Assembly: GCA_038396585.1 (NCBI GenBank)
Contig: CP121691.1
Location: 496,001-560,000 of the forward strand
Source: Vallitaleaceae bacterium 9-2
GTDB lineage: Bacteria > Bacillota > Clostridia > Lachnospirales > Vallitaleaceae
Reading direction: 5' to 3'
DNA: 64,000 nt
Shown: one piece after another, positions 45,684 through 54,506 of the stretch
How positions within the stretch are numbered: the stretch's first letter is position 1
Layout of the letters: each line of letters begins with the position of its first letter
Notes under the pieces: generated by a model
The model's input: the letters and a program-made list of their open reading frames with translations, nothing else
What the model was told of the DNA's origin: nothing
Databases searched by the model: none
Translations under genes and position numbers: made by a program

Positions 45684-46963
45684 TGTATATTAAAGAAAAA
45701 ATATATGAAAGAGATGTTCACAAAGACGTTGTGCTTAAAATACTTGCAATCATACCAAGTCTGTTTTTGATATACGGTGTGGCAGTTACTCTCTTTACAT
45801 ATCCGAATCTACGAAGTTTTTTAGGTGGATTTAGAGATATTTTATTATCACCAACAGTGTTGTTAACGGATTTTATTAAAGTTGGAGGCCTTGGCGTAGC
45901 CTTTATACATACAGCGATTATTGGGTTTATGATGCTATTGCTTTTTTGGCATTATAAGTTAAGAATTAACGGCTTATTAATCGCAGCGTTTTTTACCGTA
46001 ATCGGATTTTCTTTTTTTGGCAAGAACTGGGTTAATATACCTCCTGTGTTTTTAGGAGGGATTCTTTATAGTCGGTATCAAAAGATATCATTTAAAAATG
46101 TGGTTCTTGTGATTATGTTTGGTACGGCTCTCTCGCCGATTGTTAGTGAGTTAATGTTTTCTGGAGTGATTCCAGATAGGTATAATATCCCAGCAGGGAT
46201 TGTTATTGGCGTATTTATCGGTTTTATTATTGTTCCCTTATCTTCCCATATGCTAAGATTTCATGATGGTTTTAATCTTTATAATATTGGCTTTACTGCA
46301 GGTATTATCGGAACCGTTATTACGAGCCTATTGCGCAATATGGACATAGAAATACAGTCGGCATATATCCTCTATGAAGAGCAGACGCTCTCACTTTGGA
46401 TACTTATGATCATAGGCTTTGTTTCTTTGATTGTTATTGGTGCGCATATCAAGTATAATGGGGTTCTAGAGTATTCAAAGATTTTAAGGCATAAGGGACG
46501 AACGATTACAGATTTCACATCATTGGATGGATATGGAATTACGTTTATGAATATGGGAATTATGGGAATGCTAAGCTTAGTTCTGGTTTTCCTTTTAGGA
46601 GGCGTACTTAACGGTCCGATTCTTGCAGGCATCTTAACGATTGTAGGATTTTCTGCATTCGGAAAACATCCAAAAAACGCAACCCCAATTGTTCTAGGCG
46701 TTATTATTGCAGCGATGTTATTTGGCGCGGACTTATCATCAACCTCTGTTATTATAGCGGTTCTGTTTTCTACGACCATTGCACCCATTGCCGGTACATT
46801 TGGACCTTTTATCGGTATTATTGCCGGAATTCTTCATTTTATTCTAGTGACAAAAGTTGGGGATATTCATGGTGGGATGAATTTGTATAATAACGGATTT
46901 TCCGGAGGGATTGTTGCCGGGTTTTTAGTTCCCATTGTGGATGCGTTTAAAAAAGGAGAGTAA
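45683..46963 (+). CDS. DUF1576-family membrane protein
   Basis: A 426-residue protein with about twelve hydrophobic segments arranged as two similar halves. The motif GFSFFGKNWVNIPPVFLGGILY in the first half is echoed by GFSAFGKHPKNATPIVLGVI in the second. DGFNLYNIGFTAGIIGT is likewise echoed by GGMNLYNNGFSGGIVAG. This internal duplication is typical of transporters, but DUF1576 has no assigned substrate. AGGAAG precedes the ATG at 45683, which overlaps the SulP stop. It is followed 5 bases later by a small acidic protein gene. Confidence 0.82.
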   Translation: MYIKEKIYERDVHKDVVLKILAIIPSLFLIYGVAVTLFTYPNLRSFLGGFRDILLSPTVLLTDFIKVGGLGVAFIHTAIIGFMMLLLFWHYKLRINGLLIAAFFTVIGFSFFGKNWVNIPPVFLGGILYSRYQKISFKNVVLVIMFGTALSPIVSELMFSGVIPDRYNIPAGIVIGVFIGFIIVPLSSHMLRFHDGFNLYNIGFTAGIIGTVITSLLRNMDIEIQSAYILYEEQTLSLWILMIIGFVSLIVIGAHIKYNGVLEYSKILRHKGRTITDFTSLDGYGITFMNMGIMGMLSLVLVFLLGGVLNGPILAGILTIVGFSAFGKHPKNATPIVLGVIIAAMLFGADLSSTSVIIAVLFSTTIAPIAGTFGPFIGIIAGILHFILVTKVGDIHGGMNLYNNGFSGGIVAGFLVPIVDAFKKGE

Positions 46964-46968
46964 GCGAC

Positions 46969-47313
46969 ATGCGACATGAAATGAAAAAGATAGGCCGGAT
47001 TATTGATGAATTTATTACGACGTTATTGATTGAAGATACAAATGAGTTGGATATCAAAATCAAAACCAGTGCTGAAGAAACCTATATCCATATTGTGGAT
47101 TACAACACCCATTATACTGAAGGGGAAGTTCAGCGATTAGATCAATTGTTAAATGAACAGCGCCAACATGAGATTGAAGAGTATTATTGGCAACTTGCCG
47201 GAGAGACAGATGAAGGCGATGAGCTGGTGTTGCTTAGTGCCATGGTGGACCGAGCCATCGTAGAGATTATTGATGGCAATTTGGATATTGAGCTTTTTAG
47301 GAAGCACAACTAG
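46969..47313 (+). CDS. Small acidic hypothetical protein
   Basis: I do not recognise this 114-residue protein. It is soluble, strongly acidic and Glu/Asp-rich, with helices predicted at both ends (KKIGRIIDEFITTLLIED and VDRAIVEIIDGNLDIELF). It begins 5 bases after the DUF1576 stop with GGAG 10 bases upstream. It is almost certainly cotranscribed with SulP and DUF1576 and could regulate them. An in-frame ATG at 46981 is an alternative start. A promoter for the next operon begins right after its stop. Confidence 0.65.
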   Translation: MRHEMKKIGRIIDEFITTLLIEDTNELDIKIKTSAEETYIHIVDYNTHYTEGEVQRLDQLLNEQRQHEIEEYYWQLAGETDEGDELVLLSAMVDRAIVEIIDGNLDIELFRKHN

Positions 47314-47314
47314 C

Positions 47315-47343
47315 TTTACAAGAAGAAAAATCAATGTTACAAT
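47315..47343 (+). promoter_or_regulatory. Strong sigmaA-type promoter of the glp operon
   Basis: TTTACA, 17 bases, TACAAT, with TGT giving an extended -10. It lies 106 bases before the first start codon, and a terminator hairpin intervenes. Confidence 0.7.
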
Positions 47344-47377
47344 GTTGATAAATAATAAAGTGGCATGAGATGATGAG

Positions 47378-47426
47378 AGCCACACAAACCAATCGCACAT
47401 GTGCGATTGGTTTGTGTGGCTTTTTT
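47378..47426 (+). terminator. Leader terminator, candidate GlpP antitermination site
   Basis: A perfect 44-bp palindrome (47378-47421): the left arm AGCCACACAAACCAATCGCACA pairs base for base with the right arm, and six Ts follow. It lies after the promoter at 47315 and only 22 bases before the glp start codon, so it would block the operon unless read through. GlpP of Bacillus subtilis relieves just such leader terminators in glp operons. Confidence 0.85.
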
Positions 47427-47448
47427 GTGCGCCAGAGGAGGTAATTTT

Positions 47449-48903
47449 ATGGAAGATAAGAAGATAAAGGACGTCATTGTTGTGGGGGCAGGAATTGCCG
47501 GAACGTATGTAGCAAGAGAATTGGCACGGTATGCCCTAGACATTGTGGTACTTGATCAAGAAAGCGATGTGGCTAATGCAACAACAATGGCCAATAGTGC
47601 AATTGTTCATGCCGGATATGATGCAAAGCCGGGGACACAAAAAAGTCGATTCAATATTGAAGGTAATGCAATGTTTGACCAGGTATGTGAGGAGCTGGAT
47701 GTTCCGTTTAAGCGGATTGGATCTTTGGTGGTAGGGTTTGATGAAGAAGATCGAAAAACCATTGAAAAAATGTATGCGGATGGTATGAAGAATAATATAC
47801 CGGGGATGTCCATACTTGATCAAGGACAAGTTAAAGCATTGGAACCCAACATCAGTGAAAAGGTTCAAGTGGCATTATATGCAAAAACGGCAGGGATTGT
47901 CTCACCGTTTGAACTGGCGATAGCTCTTGCAGAAAATGGGATTGACAATGGGGTGCACTACGAGTTAAACACTCAGGTCACAGGGATTGACAAAGAAGAT
48001 ACGTGTTATGCAGTGCACACAAATAGAGGAACATTATATGCAAAAGTGATTGTCAACTGTGCTGGGGTATATGCAGATTACATCAGCCGAATGGTGGGAG
48101 ATCAGAGCTATACGATTCAACCAAGAAAAGGTGAATATTACTTATTGGATAAGAAAGCTGGAAAACTATTTGAACATGTTATTTTCCAGACACCAACGGC
48201 AAAAGGAAAAGGGGTGCTTATAACACCTACCGTTCATGGGAATGTTCTTGTTGGACCGGATTCGAACTTTGTTGGAGAAAAAGACGATGTCTCAACAGAG
48301 GCGATGAGCTTGGAAGATATACGCCGTGTAGCAACAAAGTCGTCAGACAAAATTCCGTTTCATCAGGTGATACGTACCTTTGCAGGTCTACGCGCATCAT
48401 CAACAACCGGAGATTTTATTATTGGAGAATCTCAGGTTGCAAAGGGATTTGTCCATGTGGGTGGATTTGAGTCTCCGGGGTTATCAGCAGCTCCGGCTGT
48501 AGCAACTTATGTGGCTAATCTTATCGGTGAAACCCTTCTAAAAAGTGCGAAGAATCCTGAGTTTAAGCCTAGACGACGTCCGGTTGTTCGATTTGCAGAG
48601 TTATCGCTTCAGGATAAACAAAAATATGTAGAAAAAGACCCAAACTATGGCAATATCATTTGTCGATGTGAACAAGTGACAGAAGCAGAGATTGTTGACT
48701 GTATTCACCGTAATATGGGGGCAACAACAGTAAAAGGTGTTAAAAAAAGAACGCGTCCGGGGATGGGAAGGTGCCAAGGTGGCTTTTGCGGTCCACGTGT
48801 AGTTGAGATTTTAGCAAGAGAACTAAAGTGTCCGGTTGAAGCGGTTTCATATAATGGAGAAAAAGCATACATCGTTACAGAAGAAACAAAAAAAAACAAT
48901 TGA
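47449..48903 (+). CDS. FAD-dependent glycerol-3-phosphate dehydrogenase-like protein (GlpA-type)
   Basis: A 484-residue flavoprotein. The dinucleotide fold VVGAGIAGTYVARELARY starts at about residue 10; the DAO fold runs to about 365 and contains NSAIVHAGYD and NCAGVYAD. The C-terminal part holds a BFD-like [2Fe-2S] site: C405-x-C407 with C442 and C447 (GRCQGGFCG). This layout matches anaerobic GlpA-type subunits that oxidise glycerol-3-phosphate. AGAGGAGG precedes the ATG at 47449; the earlier in-frame ATG lies inside the terminator stem. It heads a three-gene operon with a second flavoprotein and a DUF1667 protein. Confidence 0.88.
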   Translation: MEDKKIKDVIVVGAGIAGTYVARELARYALDIVVLDQESDVANATTMANSAIVHAGYDAKPGTQKSRFNIEGNAMFDQVCEELDVPFKRIGSLVVGFDEEDRKTIEKMYADGMKNNIPGMSILDQGQVKALEPNISEKVQVALYAKTAGIVSPFELAIALAENGIDNGVHYELNTQVTGIDKEDTCYAVHTNRGTLYAKVIVNCAGVYADYISRMVGDQSYTIQPRKGEYYLLDKKAGKLFEHVIFQTPTAKGKGVLITPTVHGNVLVGPDSNFVGEKDDVSTEAMSLEDIRRVATKSSDKIPFHQVIRTFAGLRASSTTGDFIIGESQVAKGFVHVGGFESPGLSAAPAVATYVANLIGETLLKSAKNPEFKPRRRPVVRFAELSLQDKQKYVEKDPNYGNIICRCEQVTEAEIVDCIHRNMGATTVKGVKKRTRPGMGRCQGGFCGPRVVEILARELKCPVEAVSYNGEKAYIVTEETKKNN

Positions 48904-48912
48904 GGTGAAAAC

Positions 48913-50178
48913 ATGGAAAAATATGATTTGGTAGTCATTGGGGGCGGTCCTGCAGGACTTGCAGCAGCAATTGAAGCAAAAGATAATGGTGTAGAATCAA
49001 TTCTTGTCTTAGAAAGAGATCAAGAATTAGGGGGGATTTTGCAACAATGTATTCACAACGGATTTGGATTACATGTATTTAAAGAAGAATTGACAGGACC
49101 TGAATATGCAGAACGCTTTATTGACAAATTAAAACAAGCCGGCATTGATTATTGGCTAAATACAATGGTTGTTGACTTAAATAATGAACGGATTTTACAC
49201 TGCGTTAGCAAAGAGTATGGATTTAAGACGATTAAAGCGGAAGCCGTCATATTAGCTATGGGGTGTAGAGAACGAACACGTGGAGCGATTAATATACCAG
49301 GAACACGTCCATCGGGTGTATTTACTGCCGGAACTGCACAGCGTTATTTAAATATTGAAGGCTATTTGGTTGGCAAAAAAGTAGTTATCTTAGGTTCTGG
49401 AGATATTGGATTGATTATGGCCCGTAGAATGACCCTTGAAGGGGCTAAAGTATTGGCCGTGGTTGAATTGATGCCGTTTTCAGGAGGGCTAAACCGTAAT
49501 ATTGTCCAATGTCTTAATGACTTTGATATTCCATTATATTTAAGTCATACCTTAACACAAATTAAAGGAAAAGACCGAGTTGAACAGGTGGTCGTCTCAG
49601 AAGTTGACAGCCAACGTCGACCAATACCTGGAACTGAGATTGTCTATGACTGTGATACGGTATTGCTATCGGTGGGATTGATTCCTGAAAATGAACTGTC
49701 TGAAGAAGCAGGTGTCCTTATTGACCCACGTACAAGCGGACCGGTTGTTAACGAAGCGATGGAGACGAACTTGGAAGGAATATTTGCCTGTGGTAATGTT
49801 GTGCATGTTCATGACCTTGTCGACTTTGTAACCCAAGAGAGTCAACGTGCCGGGCGTTTTGCAGCAAAATACATTCAAAAGCAGCTAGATACGAAGCAAA
49901 CTGAAATACAGACAATTGCAGGCGAAGGTATAGGTTATATAGTGCCACAAAAAGTCCGCATCAGTAATATAGAAGACAAGTTGGAGCTTTTTATGCGTGT
50001 TAAGCAGGTCTATAACCAAGTGGAAGTTGTCGTTAAGACGAACCAGGGCATATTAAAAAAGGTGAAAAAGCGACATATGGCTCCTGGAGAGATGGAACAT
50101 ATGAGTATACCTAAAAAAGATATTGAGGCAATGGATATTCATGAAATTCATGTAGAAATACAGGAGGTGCAGGCATAA
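48913..50178 (+). CDS. FAD/NAD(P)-dependent oxidoreductase, glp operon partner
   Basis: A 421-residue flavoprotein of the pyridine nucleotide-disulfide oxidoreductase fold. It has an N-terminal FAD motif VVIGGGPAGLAAAIEA, ILQQCIHNGFG near residue 43, a second nucleotide motif VVILGSGDIGLIMARRM at about 156, and LEGIFACGNVVHVHDLVD near 293 for FAD binding. It likely passes electrons between the GlpA-like subunit and NAD(P) or a carrier (inference). It starts 9 bases after the first gene and overlaps the third by one base. Confidence 0.87.
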   Translation: MEKYDLVVIGGGPAGLAAAIEAKDNGVESILVLERDQELGGILQQCIHNGFGLHVFKEELTGPEYAERFIDKLKQAGIDYWLNTMVVDLNNERILHCVSKEYGFKTIKAEAVILAMGCRERTRGAINIPGTRPSGVFTAGTAQRYLNIEGYLVGKKVVILGSGDIGLIMARRMTLEGAKVLAVVELMPFSGGLNRNIVQCLNDFDIPLYLSHTLTQIKGKDRVEQVVVSEVDSQRRPIPGTEIVYDCDTVLLSVGLIPENELSEEAGVLIDPRTSGPVVNEAMETNLEGIFACGNVVHVHDLVDFVTQESQRAGRFAAKYIQKQLDTKQTEIQTIAGEGIGYIVPQKVRISNIEDKLELFMRVKQVYNQVEVVVKTNQGILKKVKKRHMAPGEMEHMSIPKKDIEAMDIHEIHVEIQEVQA

Positions 50179-50537
50179 TGCGTCAAGAAAATTTGATTTG
50201 TATAAGCTGTCCGGTGGGATGTCATTTAGATATTGAGATTCCAAGTGAAGGTGAGTGGAAGATTACAGGAAACAAATGCAAGAGAGGAATAACCTATGCC
50301 AAAGCAGAGCTTACTAATCCAGTACGTATCTTGACATCAACGGTTAAAATAGAAAACGCCCATTTAAAACGTTTACCGGTAAGGTCAAACGACCCAATAC
50401 CCAAAAAATTAATGTTTCAAGCGATGGAACTTATCAACACCACAGTCGTGCAAGGACCGGTAGCCATGGGGGATATATTGATTGAAAACATCCTTGATAC
50501 AGGCGTGAATATTATAGCATCCCGCTCAATGGATTAA
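50178..50537 (+). CDS. DUF1667-family cysteine-rich protein
   Basis: A 119-residue protein with four N-terminal cysteines, C8-x2-C11-x3-C15 and C34, in ICISCPVGCHLDI and GNKCKRGI. The spacing looks suited to an iron-sulfur cluster. It continues with VRILTSTVKI, typical of DUF1667 proteins encoded behind GlpA- and GlpB-like flavoproteins. It may be an electron-transfer subunit of the same complex. It starts in the TAATG overlap and ends the operon; no clear terminator follows before the next promoter. Confidence 0.85.
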   Translation: MRQENLICISCPVGCHLDIEIPSEGEWKITGNKCKRGITYAKAELTNPVRILTSTVKIENAHLKRLPVRSNDPIPKKLMFQAMELINTTVVQGPVAMGDILIENILDTGVNIIASRSMD

Positions 50538-50545
50538 TCTTATCA

Positions 50546-50574
50546 TTGTATATACGTAGTAGATATATTATAAT
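50546..50574 (+). promoter_or_regulatory. SigmaA-type promoter for the GerMN lipoprotein
   Basis: TTGTAT, 17 bases, perfect TATAAT, 34 bases before the start codon. Confidence 0.65.
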
Positions 50575-50607
50575 AGAATTAAAAGAAGACAAACTAGGAG
50601 GACTAAT

Positions 50608-51234
50608 ATGTTTACTATAGATAAGAAAAAAATCATATATACTATAATTATGAGTGTACTGCTTTTAAGCTTTTTGAGTGGATGCAAACCCAAAGAAGAG
50701 ATACCAGATGATGGAAAAGATAATGAGGTTGTTACAGACGCGACAGATAATAATCAGACAGATGAAGAGGCGTCAGATGATCAAGGGGATGTAGATGTAG
50801 ATGAAGAGCCGGACACAGATACACCGGATAATGAAGAGACAGATAAAGTGCTTGAACTGATGGTCTATTATGGTGACGAAAATGCAGAGCATATTATTTC
50901 TAAACCAATAGAGGTTGAAAGTATTTCACCAGAGGTTATTACAGAGCAATTGATTGCAGTTAAAGTGCTCCCAGAAGGCGTGGAAGTCATAAAATTTGAG
51001 GAGCAAAAAGAAAATGGCGCATATGCGCTTCATATTGATTTTTCAGAAGCTTTTCAAACCCAGATTTTTCAGATGGGAACAGCTGGCGAATACATAATGA
51101 TTAACAGTGTTGTTAATACGTTTTTAGATGCATATGATGCGGACAAAGTACGTATTACGGTAGAAGGCATGGTTTTAGAAAGTGGTCATGCGATTTATGA
51201 TGACTACTTATTTTTCCAATCGCAAGACGAATAG
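50608..51234 (+). CDS. GerMN-domain lipoprotein
   Basis: A 208-residue lipoprotein. LLLSFLSGCKP gives a lipidated C26, followed by an Asp/Glu/Thr-rich linker (30-85). The C-terminal domain (about 87-205) resembles GerMN: LELMVYYGDENAEHIIS, YALHIDFSEAFQTQIF, and MINSVVNTFLDAY. GerMN domains occur in spore germination and lipoprotein LpqB-like contexts. AGGAGG precedes the ATG. Its role here is unknown; a spore role is not shown by the neighbours. Confidence 0.8.
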   Translation: MFTIDKKKIIYTIIMSVLLLSFLSGCKPKEEIPDDGKDNEVVTDATDNNQTDEEASDDQGDVDVDEEPDTDTPDNEETDKVLELMVYYGDENAEHIISKPIEVESISPEVITEQLIAVKVLPEGVEVIKFEEQKENGAYALHIDFSEAFQTQIFQMGTAGEYIMINSVVNTFLDAYDADKVRITVEGMVLESGHAIYDDYLFFQSQDE

Positions 51235-51302
51235 GAGGAAACGAGGAAGCGGGTAATAGATAGAGATTTGCATTTAAGCAATGTTTGAATGAGGGTGATT
51301 CA

Positions 51303-53417
51303 ATGCGAAAATCAAAAAATCTAGAAGGAATAAATGAACAATTGCAAAAGATCGATAAGGAATACAAAGAATTTGTCGATTTTAGAAAAACGATTCAGCC
51401 AAAAAGGGAAGCGATTCGTTTTTCTTTTATTTATCTATTGGTTGGATGCTTTTGGATTTTATTTTCAGACCAATTAGCTTTAGCCTTTTCTCCAACACAA
51501 GAATTTTTTCAACGGGTTCAGTTATTTAAGGGCTGGTTCTATGTGGTTCTAACCGGTGTGTTATTCGGGAGCATTATCTTTAAACGGATGCGCCTATTTG
51601 AGCTTGCCATCACAGAGTTGGTAAAAGAATATGAGATGCTTAGCCTGGCTGATGAAGAGCTTCTATCGATGGATGAGGCAATTCAAGCCCAATACAAAGA
51701 AATCGAACAGCAAAAAAATGCCCTTTTGGTTAGTGATGAACGGTATCAATTGGCAGTTGAGGGGGCTAATGACGGAATTTGGGAATGGGATATTGAAAAA
51801 GATCGTTTTTTTATTTCACCCAAAGTGTCTGAGATTTTGGGAATTGAAGACCAAGATATTGAAAATGCCTTTGAACCTTGGTTAGAACGTGTTCATCCCC
51901 AAGAGTGGGAGCAGGTAAAAGAGCGGATGGCTAAATATTTAGAAAGTCAATCAGGGATATATGAAGATACCTATCGAATACGTAATAGTGAAGGGGACTA
52001 TATATGGATATTAAGTCACGGTAAGGCAATATGGAATCATATAGGTAAGCCAATCCGTGTGGCAGGTTCATATACAAATGTTACTGAGCAAATGCAGAAT
52101 CAGGAAAAATTGCATCAGTTAGCTTTTTATGACCAGCTGACAGGATTACCCAATCGTTCTATGCTTATTGAACGTATTGAGCAAGAAATCCAAAAAGATA
52201 CTTATCAAGAACAAAAAATCGGTTTTTTATATTTGGATATTGATGATTTCAAACAGATTAATGATACGATTGGACATGACTTTGGCGATGAATTTATTTG
52301 TAAAATCGCACGGTTTTTAGAAGATGAAGTTAATGAAAATGCCATGGTAGCTCGCCTAGGTGGAGATGAGTTTGGTATCGCTTTTTTTCGACTTCAAGAT
52401 AAGCGTGAGGTCGAAACGGTGGCTCAAAGGCTTCTTGAAAGAATTAAACAACCATGGATACTTCAAAATAATGAGTTTTATGTTGGCGTCAGTATAGGGA
52501 TAACCTATTATCCGGAATTTGGAGTGAATGCTTCAGCATTATTACAAAATAGTGATATTGCAATGTTTGTCGTAAAAGAAAATGGAAAAGATGGGTATAG
52601 GATCTATGACCCTAAGATGCATCAGCGAACATGGAATTATATTAAGATGAATAGCCAATTGCGAACGGCAATTGAAAATAATGAATTTTCGCTGTATTAC
52701 CAACCACAAGTTGATCTAAAAACCCATAAGGTCATCGGTGTTGAAGCGTTGATTCGATGGAATCATCCTCAAAATGGCTTTATACCTCCGATGAAATTTA
52801 TCCCTTTTGCTGAAGAAACGGGGCAAATTTATGCCATCGGTGAATGGGTCGTTAATACAGCATGCGCAAAGAGATTATATTGGGAACAACATGGATTGGG
52901 AACAATGAAAATGTCGATTAATATTTCAAGCAAGCGTTTAGCTCAAGATGATGTGGTCGACAAGATTAAGCATGAAATCGCAACCCACAAAATCAAGGGG
53001 AATTGTATTGAACTTGAGATAACTGAGACAGCCATTATGGACAATATAGAGCGAGCGATTGAGGTTATACATGAACTCAAGGCGTTAGGTGTTACCATTG
53101 CATTAGATGATTTTGGAACGGGGTATTCTTCCCTAACCTATCTCCAAAGACTCCCTATTGATGTGTTAAAAGTTGATCGCATGTTTATTAAAGATATTAT
53201 GCGTGAAAAAGAGGTTGGACATATCTTTAAATTTATAACACAACTTGCCCATGAATTAGGTTTAAAAATTGTTGCTGAAGGGGTAGAGACAAAAGAACAG
53301 CTTGAATTTTTAAAAGACAATGGATGTGATATTATTCAAGGCTATTATTATAGTAAGCCTGTGCCAAGTGATGCGATTGAAAAGGTTATTGAGCAAATCA
53401 ATAACCTCGATAGATGA
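51303..53417 (+). CDS. PAS-GGDEF-EAL cyclic di-GMP protein
   Basis: A 704-residue signalling protein. Two hydrophobic segments (about 37-57 and 72-90) lead to a coiled region. A PAS domain (about 148-265) has GANDGIWEWDIEKDRFFISPK. The GGDEF domain has an intact G353-G-D-E-F357, and the EAL domain (about 455-700) begins with E481-A-L and retains DDFGTGYSSL and GVETKEQLEFL. Both catalytic sites look complete, so it may make or break cyclic di-GMP. GAGGGTGATTC sets the ATG at 51303. It is apparently cotranscribed with the GerMN gene and ends 8 bases from a convergent permease. Confidence 0.92.
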   Translation: MRKSKNLEGINEQLQKIDKEYKEFVDFRKTIQPKREAIRFSFIYLLVGCFWILFSDQLALAFSPTQEFFQRVQLFKGWFYVVLTGVLFGSIIFKRMRLFELAITELVKEYEMLSLADEELLSMDEAIQAQYKEIEQQKNALLVSDERYQLAVEGANDGIWEWDIEKDRFFISPKVSEILGIEDQDIENAFEPWLERVHPQEWEQVKERMAKYLESQSGIYEDTYRIRNSEGDYIWILSHGKAIWNHIGKPIRVAGSYTNVTEQMQNQEKLHQLAFYDQLTGLPNRSMLIERIEQEIQKDTYQEQKIGFLYLDIDDFKQINDTIGHDFGDEFICKIARFLEDEVNENAMVARLGGDEFGIAFFRLQDKREVETVAQRLLERIKQPWILQNNEFYVGVSIGITYYPEFGVNASALLQNSDIAMFVVKENGKDGYRIYDPKMHQRTWNYIKMNSQLRTAIENNEFSLYYQPQVDLKTHKVIGVEALIRWNHPQNGFIPPMKFIPFAEETGQIYAIGEWVVNTACAKRLYWEQHGLGTMKMSINISSKRLAQDDVVDKIKHEIATHKIKGNCIELEITETAIMDNIERAIEVIHELKALGVTIALDDFGTGYSSLTYLQRLPIDVLKVDRMFIKDIMREKEVGHIFKFITQLAHELGLKIVAEGVETKEQLEFLKDNGCDIIQGYYYSKPVPSDAIEKVIEQINNLDR

Positions 53418-53425
53418 GTCGACGT

Positions 53426-53959
53426 TTAGATTGTATTTAAACGAAGGAGTATAGCTTTTTTCTCATGAGGCTGAAGAGCTTTTTCAATAAGCACAGATCC
53501 AATAAAATACATTACAAGCATTGAGCTGACGTGAATTAATGTAAAATGAACGCCAAGAGATGTCATCTCAAAGAGTAAGAGAGGGATTTTTGCGGATGTC
53601 CATGTTCCAAGGAAAAAAAGAACATAGGCAAAACGTGCCCCTTTTTTTAATAAGATAGCGGCAACAGGAAAAGCAGCATACAAAGGTCCGGCAGCCAGAG
53701 CGCCAAGTAAGAAGGCGAAAAACAGACCGACCAAACCAGAAGAGTCACCCATATAGCGTATCATCGTTTCTTTTGGAACCCACACGTCAAGTAGCCCAAT
53801 GAGTATGAAAATAGGGGGAATAACGCCTAACATCGTAAGTATATTGTCAAAAGCAATGCCAAGAGCATTTGTGGCCAGGGATAGGTTAATCAATGCCATA
53901 AAAAGTATAATCATCAAAAAAACAAGGGAAAATCGATACGTTTTAATAAAAGACTTCAT
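53426..53959 (-). CDS. Predicted permease, second half of a split pair
   Basis: A 177-residue protein with about five hydrophobic helices. It contains LGVIPPIFILIGLLDVWVPKETMIRYMGDSSGLVGLFF and AAGPLYAAFPVAAILLKKGA. These patterns match the predicted-permease family (ArsP-like/DUF318). The neighbour encoded at 53959-54435 carries the similar LLGESSGLLGIFAGATLG, so the two look like halves of one transporter. It starts in a one-base overlap with that gene. Substrate unknown. Confidence 0.65.
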   Translation of the reverse strand: MKSFIKTYRFSLVFLMIILFMALINLSLATNALGIAFDNILTMLGVIPPIFILIGLLDVWVPKETMIRYMGDSSGLVGLFFAFLLGALAAGPLYAAFPVAAILLKKGARFAYVLFFLGTWTSAKIPLLLFEMTSLGVHFTLIHVSSMLVMYFIGSVLIEKALQPHEKKAILLRLNTI

Positions 53960-54435
53960 TATAATATCACTCCAATCAAAAAAGCAAAAATAAATGAGGC
54001 AACAAGTGCGAAAATATTTCGAAGTAGTGTAAACTTTCGACCAAAGTATTTAACTTCAATGGATAATGTAGAAATACCAACGGCCATGAGTGTAGCAATA
54101 AAAACGGCAACTTGTGGATAAGCAGCACCATTATTGAGTAGGTTTTGACCCAGTGGAAAGGCAACAAAGCTGGGCATCATTGCAATAGAACCTAGGGTTG
54201 CACCAGCAAATATACCCAGTAGACCTGAACTTTCTCCGAGTAAGCGACTGATAATTTCGGGAGAGACGAGGGTTAATGCAATACCAACAAAAAGAACCAT
54301 GGGAACAATAGCCGGAATGAGTTTGAGAAAAGAGTTCCATGCTTTTTTTAGTGCTTTTTGAGTTTTTGCACGATCCTTAAAAAATGATATAATAAGTAAT
54401 AGAACAGCAGAACTATAAAAAATTGTTGTAGTCAT
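53959..54435 (-). CDS. Predicted permease, first half of a split pair
   Basis: A 158-residue protein with four hydrophobic helices, including VPMVLFVGIALTLVSPEII, LLGESSGLLGIFAGATLG and MMPSFVAFPLGQNLLNNGA. The SSGL-containing helix and the AFP motif recur in the next gene, consistent with an internal duplication encoded as two proteins. AAAGGAGGAATA lies before the ATG. It has a strong promoter at 54461. No metal- or arsenic-resistance genes are adjacent, so its substrate stays open. Confidence 0.65.
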   Translation of the reverse strand: MTTTIFYSSAVLLLIISFFKDRAKTQKALKKAWNSFLKLIPAIVPMVLFVGIALTLVSPEIISRLLGESSGLLGIFAGATLGSIAMMPSFVAFPLGQNLLNNGAAYPQVAVFIATLMAVGISTLSIEVKYFGRKFTLLRNIFALVASFIFAFLIGVIL

Positions 54436-54460
54436 AATAATATTCCTCCTTTAGGATATT

Positions 54461-54489
54461 ATTATATTTGCATAATCAAATATTGTCAA
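54461..54489 (-). promoter_or_regulatory. Consensus sigmaA promoter of the split permease
   Basis: On the minus strand, perfect TTGACA, 17 bases, perfect TATAAT. The intergenic space to the divergent gene at 54507 is only 71 bases, and no clear plus-strand promoter was placed in it. Confidence 0.85.
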
Positions 54490-54506
54490 GAGAATAGGAG
54501 GCTTTT

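Noticed and set aside
46372-46788. Minus-strand open frame of 138 codons inside the DUF1576 gene
   Set aside because: Antisense shadow of a conserved membrane-protein gene with no start signals.
47401-47448. Upstream in-frame start for the GlpA-like protein
   Set aside because: It would lie inside the terminator palindrome; AGAGGAGG clearly marks the ATG at 47449.
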